From NCBI GenBank assembly GCA_033182465.1, contig CP137321.1, positions 1,798,001-1,862,000 on the forward strand: DNA of 64,000 bases, given 5' to 3'. Below the pieces are notes generated by a model. It was not told the DNA's origin, did no database searches, and saw only the letters and a program-made list of their open reading frames with translations. Position numbers and translations under genes: made by a program. Of the stretch, positions 34,701 through 45,981 are shown in pieces. This stretch comes from Sanghuangporus weigelae (Eukaryota; Basidiomycota; Agaricomycetes; Hymenochaetales; Hymenochaetaceae). Numbering within the stretch: position 1 is the stretch's first letter; every line of letters begins with the position of its first letter.

Positions 34701-36226
34701 TGAAACCTCCCTTCAAGCAATAGAGGAATGCATCCGCGTAACGGATATGTACGTCACCCTTCAGCATACCCCTCACTCGATTTATTGACCTCTCACGAGG
34801 CGCCCAGTTGTGTTCTGTTTCCCTTCCCTATGGAGAAGCTTCAAAATCTATCCATTGCTTCGCTGGATAGAAGGTACTAACCTCAAAATATTTCAGCATG
34901 TCGGCAAATTCATTCTCTAAATCTTTGATAGACGCAATCTTCAAGTGTATTAGTAGAATGTCCAGAAATGATATGGCTGGTTGCTACCCACATAGACAGC
35001 GGTGATATCTCCAGATTCAGTTGTCGGAGTAGTAGGATCTTCACCAAGACGACTTGCTGGTCGGCTGGTAGAATCCGCAACACTAGCGCTGTTGCTCGTG
35101 GATTTGTTGAGTGCGCTCTGTGCTGTAGATGCGGAGGGCAGTCGGCCCTGAAGTTTTAGACTTGGAGGGATGTATTCCTTTTTCATTGCAGGCTCGCTAG
35201 CTTCAGAGCCTATATCATCTTGATGGTCATTCCCTGCGGATGAAGCCGGTCGTGCACCCCCAGCCATGAGCTTCTGCAGCACAGAGTCCACGATTGCCTT
35301 GCGCACATTCTTCTTCGTCATTTCCTTCTTCAAATCCGTTCGAGCTGCATCGGTTACTGTAGCACCCGTAAACAGCTCGACAACTGATTGTCGGGCGCAC
35401 TCGCGGACCGTACCATCTGTGTCTTCAAGAAGCTCCACAAGATGAGGAAGGTAAGGCTTCAGAGGGAGCATTGGGTTGAGGCGTCGTGCGTGAACAAGTG
35501 TAAGGATAGCCTTTATAATTTAGTTAGATGGCGCCTAAGTTTCTGCACTTGTACTTGTTTCTTCATACCTGCTCGCGAACTCTCCACACTTTGCTCTGCA
35601 GACCTCCTTCCCGGAGGAATCGTTCCCAGATCATTATAGGCGTCTCCGAACCCTTTCCGGCATCTCTTATTCTGGAAGAGCTCGACATATGAAAAGATGA
35701 CGTTCCACACCGGAGTGCCAATCCACCTAAGATAACCATCGACTCTCGCGCCTTTTCACGAGAGCGCTCCCGATTATCTCCAAGACGATCAAGCAAGCCA
35801 CCGCTGGGCAGGAATGCAGTCATGACAAAACGGAGCTTATGAACATCGACCGGTTCATCTGGGTCATCAGGTTTGCTCGTACGCGTCGTTAGCAATTGGA
35901 AGAATGGTGGAAGAACAGCGAGAGTGGCTGCAGACAAGTGTTGATTAGAAGAACGTAAACAAGACTTGAGAGCATTGATGAGCCCGTCGACATCAGTCAG
36001 CTAAGAAACAATATTGTCAGTAGGCTCGGTTGGATCGAAGTGCATGCATAACGCACCTCTATGCCAGCTTGGAACGTTTGTTGCAGCTTGGTGACCGCGT
36101 CAATCTTCGTGTCCACATCTTGAGTATTCAAAAGTGAAGAGGTGAATCGAGGACTAAAACGCGTCAGAAGCACGTACCATTCGACTTGCATTGGGTTATC
36201 AGCTTCTCTAAGTCGTGATTATCCAT
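31780..36226 (-). CDS. STU1: CLASP-family microtubule-stabilising protein
   Basis: Binds microtubule plus ends and kinetochores, promoting spindle stability. Start at 36226 ([16 protein letters not shown]), then TOG/HEAT text: [56 protein letters not shown], the [37 protein letters not shown] region, and [21 protein letters not shown] second TOG ends [19 protein letters not shown] Ser/Pro/Arg-rich central region ([20 protein letters not shown]) is the microtubule-binding part of CLASPs. The last TOG has [20 protein letters not shown] and ends TPPRPK. About ten exons, stop at 31780-31782. Divergent from the auxilin gene. Confidence 0.92.
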
Positions 36227-36572
36227 TATGCTCGGAATCGTGCTCAGGATTGCTCGCTCGTGATGGATGCGAAGAGTGAACGCGCGCGTATTCAACTAAT
36301 CAACCAAATATTACATACGCAGACCCTATTCATGGTCAGAATGGTCCGCAAGCCATTATTCATCTCATTGACCGGAAATTTGCCTCTTCGATTTCGCATT
36401 ATACTCTACATTAATATTGATTACACGTTCCTAGACTGCTGGGTTGGGACCGTCAATAAATTAAATTTCGTTTCCGGTCATTGTCTCATAGATCACGTGC
36501 GCGTCGGCAAGGACAATGGACATCTTCTACTACACTACACTACACTACAACCCATACTACTTATGATGATCT
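36227..36572. promoter_or_regulatory. Bidirectional promoter CLASP/auxilin with ACTAC repeat
   Basis: 346 bp between head-to-head starts. Near the auxilin end, about 36526-36549, lies a short tandem run of the pentamer ACTAC (about five copies), roughly 25-50 bp before the ATG and so likely in the 5' leader. Confidence 0.6.
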
Positions 36573-39275
36573 ATGGCGAACTATTCACCAAAGCCAGGAT
36601 CGAATCGTCCTTTGGGAGCAAATTCACCGTATGATCCATTCTCTCAGCTAGCTCCTGCCTCGTCTTCAAAACCTGCTTCACGTTCACTTACGCCAGCGAA
36701 TCCTGCCCGTCCTTCTCCACCAGCGAGCCAGAACGGCTTGGATGCATTCAGTTCGCTCCTAGACCCATCATTTTCCTCGTCAACAAATCAAGAGAACTTG
36801 TCTCTGGCAGCCAGACGGGCAGCTGCTCAGAAGGAAATTGAAGCAAGGGCTACACGAGATCGCGAAGTTAAACAGAACGAGTCCGCCGCCTGGAGTGGAT
36901 TGGATATGCTTGGACATGGATTGTCGAATACCAGTTCAGGCGCAGAAAAAAAGTCTGCTCAAAGTACCGGAGATGACTGGCTATTGAGCGACGTCAAACC
37001 TGTAGTTCCTTCAAGTTCAAAGCCGGCTACTTCTTTCGCTCCTTCCGACTTGATCGATGACTGGGGCCTCTCGGACTTTGCTAGCCATGCTCAAGGCCCA
37101 ATCAAAACACAAAATCAACAGCAGCATGCTCGAAAGCATGAAGCAGCATCCTTGATTGACTCCCTAGACAGTGGCGACTTGATACCGGATTCTTTTGGCG
37201 GAAGCCGAACTACTCCAGTGAACGTTGAACGCGGCGAGGAATTTGACGACGATATACTCGGTGCTCTCGGCAAGCCCGTTATTGTATCCAAACAATCGTC
37301 ACCACCACAGCCGGTGTGTTCTGCAGGTCTTCATTTCGTTCGTTCATCACTCAGCGTATCCTCACTTATTCAGGCCACTCCTGCTCCTGTCACTCCTCAG
37401 GAGCAAAGCAAAGGAACTCGAACTAACTCGCCACCGCCTCACATTCTCGGCCAGATAGTGGGGATGGGATTCTCCCCCCAACAAGCTCGATTGGCTCTTG
37501 CATCAACAGACACTGGAATAGATGTACAGCAGGCGTTGGACACACTTCTTTCTAATGGTGTGGGCGTGGATCAGGAGCCAGACCCGGTTCTGGATAGGCC
37601 CCGAAGGAGATCATCTGATTTCAATGACGAAGATTCCGGATGGGAAGAACATGGTCAAGAGAACCCACACGTCCAGCGTCCAGTGCAACGCCAGATACCT
37701 ACATCTACTGGAGCGAGCCGGACTCAGAGACAGGCGCAATCCTTGATCGGCGAAGATATTCAAGACCGTGCAGACAAACTACTAGCACAAGCAAGCGAGA
37801 TCGGCCTAACCGTCTTCAGTCGCGCCAATGCCCTCTGGAAAGACGGGAAGGAGAAAATGCAGAAAGTTTATGAGGAGCGGCAGACAAAAAGCCGACAAAC
37901 CGATGACAGCAAACCACGCTGGATGGCCGAAATACCCGCAGATGGCGAGGGACGAATACACGGAGGCAAAGCTTCTGCTTCATCTGATAGTTTTCGCGAC
38001 GATGACGACGTGAGGGAAAATTCGTCTCGTCCTCCTATACGACAAAGACATTCTCAGCAAGGCCGACCCGTAATGGATGGTGCACCGAGACCTCCAGTAC
38101 TAAAAATCGGAAACCTCTTTGATGAAGAGCCTGCAGTATATGCTTCACCAGCTCGACGAAGGCCTGTACCTTCTCGCACGACGTCCCAAAATTCACCTTC
38201 TGCAGCGCTTGCTCCGGCTCCACCGCCACGGGAACGTCAATCTACGCCCCCGTTACGCGTTCGGCAAGCGGCTTCTGCGAGCCTTTCTGCAATTTCGTCG
38301 TCTAACGTGTATAAGGCAAAAGGGACGGAGTTTTATAAACTTGGGCAATATGCGAACGCAGAGCAAGCTTATTCCGCCGCCATAGAGCTTCTTCCAGCAA
38401 ACCACCTTCTATTAGTGCCGCTCTATAACAACCGTGCTCTTTCTCGGATTAAGATAGGGGAGCACTCTGGTGCAGTCGAGGATTGCACGACAGTAGTGTC
38501 GATAATAGGCCCGGACTACCATCCTGCTCGGGAAGCGAAAGTCACTCGCGAAGAGGAGGGAGCATCTGTCGATCTTGCTGACGCGCTTCTCAAAGCGTTC
38601 CGACGCCGCGCTGAGGCATACGAGGGTCGTGAGAAGTGGGACCTGGCGCTCAAGGACTGGGAAGCACTTATTGCCTGTGAATGGTCTGCAAAGATGCGAA
38701 GTGACGCCTTCGCAGGAGCCTCGAGGTGCCGGAAGTTGCAAACACCGGAGAAGATTACTCGTGAGTTGCCTCTATCAGAGCTAGCTAGTGAATGCAGCAC
38801 CTAATACGTTAATTAACAGCTTCGCGACCTGTCCCTCGTCCTGCTGTGACAAAACCTCAACAGGACTTCGAAGCAGTCAAGAAATTGCGTCAAACAAATC
38901 AAGCCCTAGAGCAGGAAGAACAAGCCAAAGCAAACCTCAAAGATTCCGTTGATGCTCGTTTACTAGCGTGGAGGGCGGGCAAGGAGACGAATGTACGCGC
39001 TCTGGTTGCAAGCCTTGAGAATGTCTTGTGGCCGGAACTAGGCTGGCAGAAGGTTGGCCTACACGAACTTGTTGCGCCAAACCAAGTGAAGATCCGTTAT
39101 ATGAAGGCTATCGCCAAACTTCATCCAGATAAAGTAGGTTTGGTTGCCGTCGTAGTCACACACCACTAACACGCAATTTCAGATCAACTCAAGTAATACG
39201 ACTGTAGAACAAAGGATGATTGCGAATGGAGTCTTCGCGGCTCTGAACGATGCATGGACTGCGTTCAAGCAGTAG
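36573..39275 (+). CDS. SWA2: Auxilin/Swa2-like clathrin-uncoating J protein
   Basis: Cochaperone that recruits Hsp70 to clathrin coats. The order matches yeast Swa2: a disordered N-terminus with DPF- and W-type clathrin/adaptor motifs (SPYDPFSQL, DDWLLSDV, DDWGLSDF); a UBA domain (PPHILGQIVGMGFSPQQARL, ALDTLLSNG); TPR repeats (AKGTEFYKLGQYANAEQAYS, PLYNNRALSRIKIGEHSGAV, RRAEAYEGREKWDLALKDWE); and a C-terminal J domain (WPELGWQKVGLHELV, IRYMKAIAKLHPDK with the HPD loop, FAALNDAWTAFKQ). Introns at 37314-37373 (60 nt, in-frame, stop-free), near 38773 and near 39135. All parts expected of an active Swa2 are present. Expressed from a promoter shared with CLASP. Confidence 0.94.
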
Positions 39276-40024
39276 ATAGTGTTTAGAGATGGAGATGTTT
39301 AGATGTGTTGTTCTTATACCAAGTCAAAATGTTGTTTGCTAAGGTGAGTATATTCCGTATGGAGAATGTACGCTCACTTATGCTTGCCCAAAAGGATTAT
39401 GTCGTTGCGTGTCATTCGTTTCAGGTTCGTTTTCTTCTTTCCGGAGAAAGGGGCGGCCACTAATGAATAGAGCAAACAGTGTAGCACAGGACACGAAATA
39501 GATCTTCATTTGATAACGCAAAAGTGAACGAGAGGTGACTTGACTTGCATTGCCAAGAAGTTCGAATTCGCAAAAAAGAATCTTGCCGAAAACCCCGTTC
39601 TGGCCTATCTGGGTCCGAAGGTGGATTTACATCAAATGGGGGCGTTGCCGTCGGCCATAGTTGTTGATTCGGCTTGCTCTTTCTATATATAAAGAAGTCG
39701 CCGCGTGAAGCTCCCGCTAGATGCAGCCTCTTAGAGCACAGCTCAGTCTCGTGTGCCACGACCGAAATGACCGCGCCACAGCTATAAGGAGGAAAGGAAC
39801 ACTCCGGGCGCTCGCTCCGTAATACGTGATTCCATCCTGTGTGTATACCTCCATCACAGGGGCTGTACATTTATGAGGAAAAGGCCAACAGTCGACTTTG
39901 ATTCCTGTGGCGACTACATTCTGAGCTTGTACTTCTCGTCTCTCGTCACGCCCACCGTCTCTCTTGGCTAGGTTCTTCATCCTTGTCCTGACGGAAACAA
40001 GGTCTCTTGTTGTTGTACTCTGCA
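39276..40024. other. Intergenic region upstream of RAS
   Basis: 749 bp in tandem arrangement, holding the auxilin 3' UTR and the RAS promoter. A 136-codon minus-strand frame (39460-39870) has no family resemblance and crosses promoter sequence. No gene supported. Confidence 0.45.
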
Positions 40025-41062
40025 ATGCAGCCAGCTGTACGTCATTCCAGCACTCGTGAAAGGTGGAAAGATAGACAAGATTTATACAGGGACAGTTCCT
40101 TAGAGAGTACAAGCTCGTCGTTGTCGGTGGCGGAGGTGAGCAACTTGGCCATGGATACTGATCTTGCGGCCATAAACTCAACCTTTTCTCCGGAAAGGTG
40201 TCGGGAAATCTGCACTCACCATCCGATTCATCCAAGGTCAGTTCGTAGACGAGTACGATCCGACGATTGAAGGTGAGTTGTTCGAAGGCGACGATAACCA
40301 GGGCAACAAATTTGATACCGACGATCTTGAAGACTCATACAGGAAACAGTGCTTGATAGACGAGGAGGTTGCTCTGCTTGATGTGCTGGATACCGCTGGG
40401 CAGGAGGAATACAGGTGCATAGCCTCTTCTTCACCTTTCCTCCAACCTCCCGCGCGCAGAGTACCGCATGGACGCGCCACAATTCGCGCTTTCAGTATGA
40501 TACTGATCGATCTTGCTTGCTTTGACACGTAGCGCGATGCGAGAACAGTACATGCGTTCAGGAGAGGGGTTCATGCTCGTCTACTCGATCACAGATAGGA
40601 ACTCCTTCGCGGAGATGGATCAATTCTACCATCAGATCCTGCGAGTGAAGGACCGCGATTACGTACCGCTCGTTCTTCTAGGTAACAAGCTAGACTTGGA
40701 GGACTCAGACAGAACCGTCAATACTGCTGGTGCGTAAAGTCAGATCTATCCTCATATGGCGCATTTTTTATGTCCTGCGCAGAGGGCATAAATTTAGCGA
40801 AACACTTTGGTTGCCATTTTTTCGAGACATCCGCGAAATTACGAATAAACGTGGATGAGGCATTCGTTGAGCTTGTGCGTGAAATCCGACGATATAACCG
40901 AGTGCGTCTACCTCTATTGTACTTTGACCCTTTTCCTAACCGTTAAACGCTACTCAGATGCAGCACATCGGTTTACGAAGCGGATACGAGAAGGGAACAT
41001 ACAATTCGAACGAGCAGGAAGAGATTCCCAAAGGATGCTGTGGCGGATGCGTTATCGTTTGA
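40025..41062 (+). CDS. RAS1: Ras GTPase (Ras1 type)
   Basis: Membrane-bound switch for cAMP and MAPK signalling, mating and morphogenesis. The first coding exon seems to be only 12 nt (40025-40036, MQPA), spliced to [14 protein letters not shown], then [16 protein letters not shown]1 GGGGVGKS, switch [17 protein letters not shown]3 [16 protein letters not shown]4 [10 protein letters not shown]5 FFETSAK. The P-loop has Gly where human HRAS has Ala11; Gly12 and Gln61 equivalents are unchanged, so it is not an activated form. The last exon after EIRRYNR is reached by a GTGCGT..CTACTCAG intron and ends [17 protein letters not shown] box CVIV for prenylation with two neighbouring Cys for palmitoylation. 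About seven exons. Confidence 0.93.
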
Positions 41063-41279
41063 TGAAGGTCTGGATTTTGTTTATCTTGTGAACACGCCAT
41101 ATTACGGATTGCGGAGACGGGTATGGGCGCGTAGGATTTTTTGATGTATCTTGTTAATTCTTCATTGTAAAAGCGTTGCAGTATACCCTATAGTCGTTGT
41201 CTCCTTGCTCGCACAACTCCGTTGGTCGAAAGCGTCGTATATTAAGCAATGGACAGAGCATATACAAAACCCGTGGTCC

Positions 41280-42024
41280 TCATCTGTTGACGTTCACAGC
41301 TTTCACGCGAGGGTCTCCTCGTTCCTGACGGGCCTTCAGCTTTTGCTGACGCTTGCTCGAGGGTTCGACCGGAACATATTCTGCCGGTGCGCCTCTAGGC
41401 TTCAAGAAGCCATAGGCCATTGGACCGACCTTGTATATGACATACCCGGGAATCTGTGGGTAATAAGATGCCTAAGAAGTATGACCAGGACATTTGAAGC
41501 GACAGACTTACGGACATGTATAACCACCATACATACTCACTGATCAGTACGCTGCCTATTTGACAGACCCCTGAAAAGATATAATATTTAGACAAATGGC
41601 ATATAAGTCAAAGGACGAATAACAAGCTCACAAGTGATATAAAGCACGTCAAACATCCATTCGCAGAAATATCCTGGGTTCGCAAGCTCCACACTCGGCG
41701 GTCGGACCACATTACCCTTTGCATCTCTCACGGGCGTCCCAGATTTCAGTAAAAAGTAGAATATAAAGATCTCCACGAAATACGAGAGTATGAGGAGTAT
41801 GTAGACGATTCCGAATGAGAGACTGAATATCCCTCGGGAACGGAGTAGTCGGAGGAGGATGGAGAGGGCATTCGAGATGGCCATGCCATATTTGAGGTTC
41901 TTGAGGGCTTTTTCGCTTTGGGCAGCTATTGGTATTTGATAAGTTGTGAGATTCTTTGGTCAAAAGATTGTGGTCAGAGAAGAAAGACGGATGTACCTGA
42001 TTTTTTTGCAGCTGCGTTGGCCAT
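41280..42024 (-). CDS. SND2: SND2/TMEM208 ER-targeting membrane protein
   Basis: ER membrane subunit of the SRP-independent (SND) targeting route. Start at 42024 (MANAAAKKS), spliced to AAQSEKALKNLKYGMAISNA, a short cytosolic lead. Two paired hydrophobic regions: SLSFGIVYILLILSYFVEIF and FDVLYIT spliced to GVCQIGSVLISEYVWWLYMS, then IPGYVIYKVGPMAYGFLKPR and a basic tail KRQQKLKARQERGDPR. The 'KYG..ISN/ W.Y..IPGY..YK' text matches the TMEM208 family. Four exons, in phase. It converges with RAS (217 bp apart) and diverges from the SelW-like gene. Confidence 0.91.
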
Positions 42025-42234
42025 CGCGGACGCAAAAGAAGAGGAAGGACACGCGACACGACGATGACGCGAGGGTAACTACCAGTACTGCCTACTTCCA
42101 AGAATTCAACGCATTTCTCAATCTCTATCAACCACCATCGCAATGTCCGACACTAACCCTGCATGCAAAGAATGCGTCGTGGAAGTACAGGCCGTTCCCA
42201 TCAAGTCGTCGAAGTGAATCCTACTACCTCAAAA

Positions 42235-42777
42235 ATGAATGATCCTTTGGACGTCTCGACTTTCACTCCTCCGACCGATCTTCCCGCTCGTAGCATAACA
42301 ATCGAGTTCTGTGACAGAGTAAGCCGATGCATTCATCTCTCGAAGAACCAGCAACCTACGAACAGGATACATGATTCCTACTATATCTAGTGTCGATGGT
42401 ACGTCTCCATACAGTCTCGTCTAATCAGACTCCGCTTTTACTGAGTATATGCGAAGGTTACATCGAGCAACTTGGGTATCTACAGAACTCTTCCTGACCT
42501 TCCCTCCGCCTGCATTGAAAGGCGTATACCTCGTGCCTCAAAATGCAGAAGAGACAGCAGGACGATTTCGAGTTTGGCTCTCAACAGAGAACGGATCTGT
42601 TTTGGTCTGGGATCGGAAAGTTGAGGGTGGGTTTCCTGAGCTCAAGGTGTTGGTACGTATGAGTTCACTGATGCTTCTGGCTGAGCTGATTATTGACTTC
42701 ATCTGCAGAAGCAACGCATACGGGACCAGATCGACCCAAGCAAATCACTTGGACATTCAGACAAACATCATTCATAG
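42235..42777 (+). CDS. Selenoprotein W-like Rdx family protein
   Basis: Thioredoxin-fold redox protein of the SelW/SelT/SelH group, with Cys in both redox positions. Four exons in phase: 42235-42318, 42391-42398 (8 nt), 42457-42652, 42709-42777; 118 aa. The CxxC is CDRC in ITIEFCDRCRWLHRATW; the second Cys, the Arg and part of the Trp codon come from the 8-nt exon. Then TELFLTFPPPALKGVYLVPQ, RFRVWLSTENGSVLVWDRK, GGFPELKVLKQRIRDQIDP and SLGHSDKHHS, matching 'G.FPE.K.LKQ..RD' of the family. An upstream ATG at 42143 opens MSDTNPACKECVVEVQ, which could be a first exon spliced near 42214-42294; I cannot choose. Redox role inferred. Confidence 0.88.
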
Positions 42778-42894
42778 GTTCGGGACGTCGAAGCTGTGGT
42801 ATATTCTACGATGTAACACAAGATTATCATTATTTATAATTACCGAATTGTTTCTATATCTTCCAGTTCCAAACGAGATTGACATGGGCGTATC

Positions 42895-43840
42895 TTAGCT
42901 CACATGATTTAATCTGTGATTCGTCTCTCCCGGAGGCGTCAGGAAGAGGCTATCATTTGCATACTTCACATATGCTGGTCGAGCGAGTGAGCGAATGGCG
43001 ACTTGTTTATCAGTTTCGATGTCATCTATGAGCGCCTCTGGTAACGGACAAAATCAGATCTCAGCCTTATCTTTCCTGGTGGGTAAGTATACGCACCTCG
43101 ACTCGTGTAATCCAATTCTGGGCGTATGTAACCTAGGAGGAGTACGCGCATATCATTTCCGTAGAAATCATGCTTGAATACGTGCATGATGTGCACCTCC
43201 TAATTTACCAGCACAACAGCATCGTATCATCAGGAATAGCTTTCTACGAGTTTGAAGCAGACGCACCGCAGACAACCTCTCATTCTTATAGAATGGATTC
43301 CATCCCAAACTCATGACCATAGCATGCACCTTGCCATCTTCCTCGCCCAAGGTATGCTCCGAACCTTTCCGTGGAAGGACTTGTGCGAAACCAAAGTATA
43401 TCCCTGTGTGCATTACAGCACTCAACGGTCTGAGCGCCTCGTCAGGGAGGTTAGCTATTTGCATGTATGCACTTTCAGTCATATTTTTTTCACATCATTT
43501 TTTTCCCAACGACTAGAGAGAACTCACCAGTAGGACACCCTAGTTCTTTTCCTCCTCTACCAAATCCTTTCTGTACGGAACCGTGCAAAGCAAGAGGGAA
43601 AGGCTGCTCTGGTCCATCATCCGGTCCTACAATCTCAAGTCTCGTAGCGCGATAGTCCTCTGTACTCAGAGGTGTCGACTCTTCCATAAGTGCCGTGGAA
43701 GTAGACGGAGGTTTGTTAAATAAATCCGAAGTCGTCACCGTCATTGTCGTTGAAAATATGCCCTTGTCGATGTACCAATTGACGATGAAAGCGAGGACTG
43801 CGAGTGAGAACGCTAGAATGAATCGAGCGAGCGAATTCAT
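42895..43840 (-). CDS. FMN1: Riboflavin kinase (FMN1)
   Basis: Phosphorylates riboflavin to FMN with ATP. The N-terminus has one hydrophobic segment ([17 protein letters not shown]), so it is anchored in a membrane, in keeping with the microsomal/mitochondrial yeast enzyme. Core: [20 protein letters not shown] spliced to ANLP (the G-F-GRG-KELG-PTAN nucleotide loop), [24 protein letters not shown] (NPxY/F), [15 protein letters not shown] joined to LLLGYIRPE and [14 protein letters not shown]. All family blocks are present, with normal length. The region 43483-43500 is an intron that carries T-rich text. Convergent with the SelW-like gene and divergent from TAF8. Confidence 0.94.
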
Positions 43841-43975
43841 GTGTTTTGACTTGAATTTCTGATGCGTTTGTCAGCCTTTTGGGCGATCGTAAGTCTTGTC
43901 TTAGATGCATCCAGCCGTTTTTGGATGGGCCGATCACTGTCGTTCATCACGCACCGTGCACTGCATAGCTCAACA

Positions 43976-45032
43976 ATGTCCTACTTTCAATACTCAAGCG
44001 CCTCCCAGCCAACCTATGCCGATGGTGTCAGCGAGCAATTCCAGCAACAAGAACAATTCCAACCACAGCAGTCGGGACGAGTCACTCGAAAATCCGGGAC
44101 CATAAAGTCCCATGACTGGGAATCGGGCAATACAAACGGTGTTTCTGGGTCATCCAAGTCGCGAAAGAAAGAGCTGGATCTATCATCAAAAGCTGTCTCC
44201 AGCGCTATGCAGAGATTTCTCGCTTTGCGAGTTATGGAGGAAGGGTTTGAGCGTACTGAAGCTGCGGCCATGGTGAGGTTTGAGGTGGAAGTTGTGGCTT
44301 GTACGTCTTCGTGTTCTCTTCTAAATATTCAAATGATTTCTTTGCTCAACTAACCCATTGTATAATGAATAAAATGCTAGTCATTGAGCAGATATTCTCG
44401 CGTGCAAAGGCATTTGCAGATAATTCAGGACGTGGCCGACCCGCAGCACCAGATGTACTTTCCGCGGCTTTAGAGTACGACCTCGACATATCCGAGCTCG
44501 CAAAAGAAAACAAGGAAAGTGCGAAACGCGCGCGAAAGCGGAGACGCGAAGGTAAGGCTATTTCACGTTATACGGAGGCATTTGGTTTGATGGCAGTCTT
44601 ACCTAGGCGAACCAGAGCCTTCGTTAAATCTAGAATTGGTCCCACCAGAACGACGATCGAGTTCTCCTGAACTGTTAGCGTCGGATGATGAAAATACTCC
44701 GCCTGTTGTCCCTCAGACATTACGCTCCCTACCCCCACATTTCCCACCTTTACCACCGAAACACACATACCTGAGAACTCCTGTAAGTTTATCTTATCTT
44801 CTACCCTGATGATAGCTAACTTATGGTGTAATAGGTCCCGCCGCCGAAGAAGCAAGCTCTTCCTTCACTTGAAAAGAAGCTGGAGAACGCGGCACTTGTG
44901 CAAGAGTCATTACGAAACTTGCTTCTTGCGACCGAGGTGGACGCCGATGCGAATGACGGTGAACTCTTTGGCGGTGTTGTTAATTGGGAGGCTACTAAAT
45001 ATCCACGCAAGAAGTGGAGGATAGAAGGCTGA
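43976..45032 (+). CDS. TAF8: TFIID subunit TAF8-like (histone fold)
   Basis: Transcription factor TFIID subunit. The N-terminus is low complexity, followed by a bromodomain-associated (BTP) histone fold: SSAMQRFLALRVMEEGFERT, EAAAMVRFEVEVVA joined by an intron to FIEQIFSRAKAFADNSGRGR and PAAPDVLSAALEYDLDISEL, a usual three-helix pattern, then a basic RARKRRRE. The C-terminal conserved block LRSLPPHFPPLPPKHTYLRT is the TAF8 C-terminal domain hallmark ('PD..PP.LP..P.KHTY..TP'). It ends KYPRKKWRIEG. Start at 43976 is chosen because the earlier in-frame Met (43862) is only 22 bp from the FMN1 start. Four exons. Confidence 0.87.
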
Positions 45033-45981
45033 GACTCAAGAGCTACTCGGATGCTTGTGCTTTGCTCCGTTCATTCCGGCTTTTCGAAGAAAGAGTATTG
45101 AATATTGTCGGTCATCCTGTTTGATCTATGGGGAAGGCATGGCTTGTAATGAGACATTTGCAATTGGTACCAATCGACAGGGACATGCACGATTCAGGGC
45201 AATCCCATGTAAAAGTTATTTTTTCGATTTGTTCTCCCACACGTACTGGAACTTACCATTTCGCTCGTTGGTTTACCACACGAATGCGCAGAAGTCACAT
45301 CCGAAGTTCTCGGTCTATCAGTCCGACTAGCCAGATGCATCGGGATTTTGTAGCGCCTATGACGGATGCGCCATTGAATGGATCTTAAACTCAAAATTAA
45401 GTGTCTTCATCGACTTCTTCCGTTGCAGCTTCTTGCATTTCGGTAACTATCAAATAACATACCATGGACTACCATGGAACGTCACGGAAAACAGGCTTAC
45501 AGGCCAAGTCTTATGCTACATAGCTTCGTCGGATTCAAAGTCCACCAATGAGCTAAGACACAGGTTATTTCGTTCTCACCGAGGGTGCAATGGCTACGGA
45601 GCTGGGTCTGCCACGTACGCTTCTCATGGTTCCTGTGTCGGCGTCTCGCTCGTGGAAGGAAGACGTATCAGGCCGGGACCTGGCTGCGTTCCAATGCTAG
45701 ACGAAGTGTGAGAGCGCATCGAGCCCGACGCGTTTCACGGTGTATGAGAGTGGGAGCGGTGCATGATTGTGCTTGTGCTTGAGAGAGTTGCTCGACCGAT
45801 CAGCTGTAGCAAATTCTTGTCGCGTGATTGGCTAACAAGCGAGACGAGAATGATGACATAATCGACCTGGAAAATCCCTTAAGAAGATGGTCTCTAGTCT
45901 CTTAGTCTCCTTGCCTTGCTTTTCCTTCCCCCCAAGTTCTGCTCCTCGTCGTCGTCGCTGTTGCCGTCGTCGCTGCCAGCC
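45033..45981. promoter_or_regulatory. Intergenic region and HEM1 promoter
   Basis: 949 bp upstream of HEM1. An inverted CCAAT box (ATTGG, 45827-45831) lies 150 bp before the ATG, a usual site of the HAP complex that controls heme genes in yeast; its function here is inferred. The last 80 bp are pyrimidine-rich. No coding gene recognised. Confidence 0.55.
45827..45831 (-). promoter_or_regulatory. Inverted CCAAT box upstream of HEM1
   Basis: CCAAT on the minus strand (TGATTGGC on the plus), about 150 bp before the start of HEM1. In yeast HEM1 is HAP-activated, so a like role is plausible but not shown. Confidence 0.45.

Noticed and set aside
39460-39870. 136-codon minus-strand frame upstream of RAS
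   Set aside because: No family resemblance, unusual composition, and lies across the RAS promoter.
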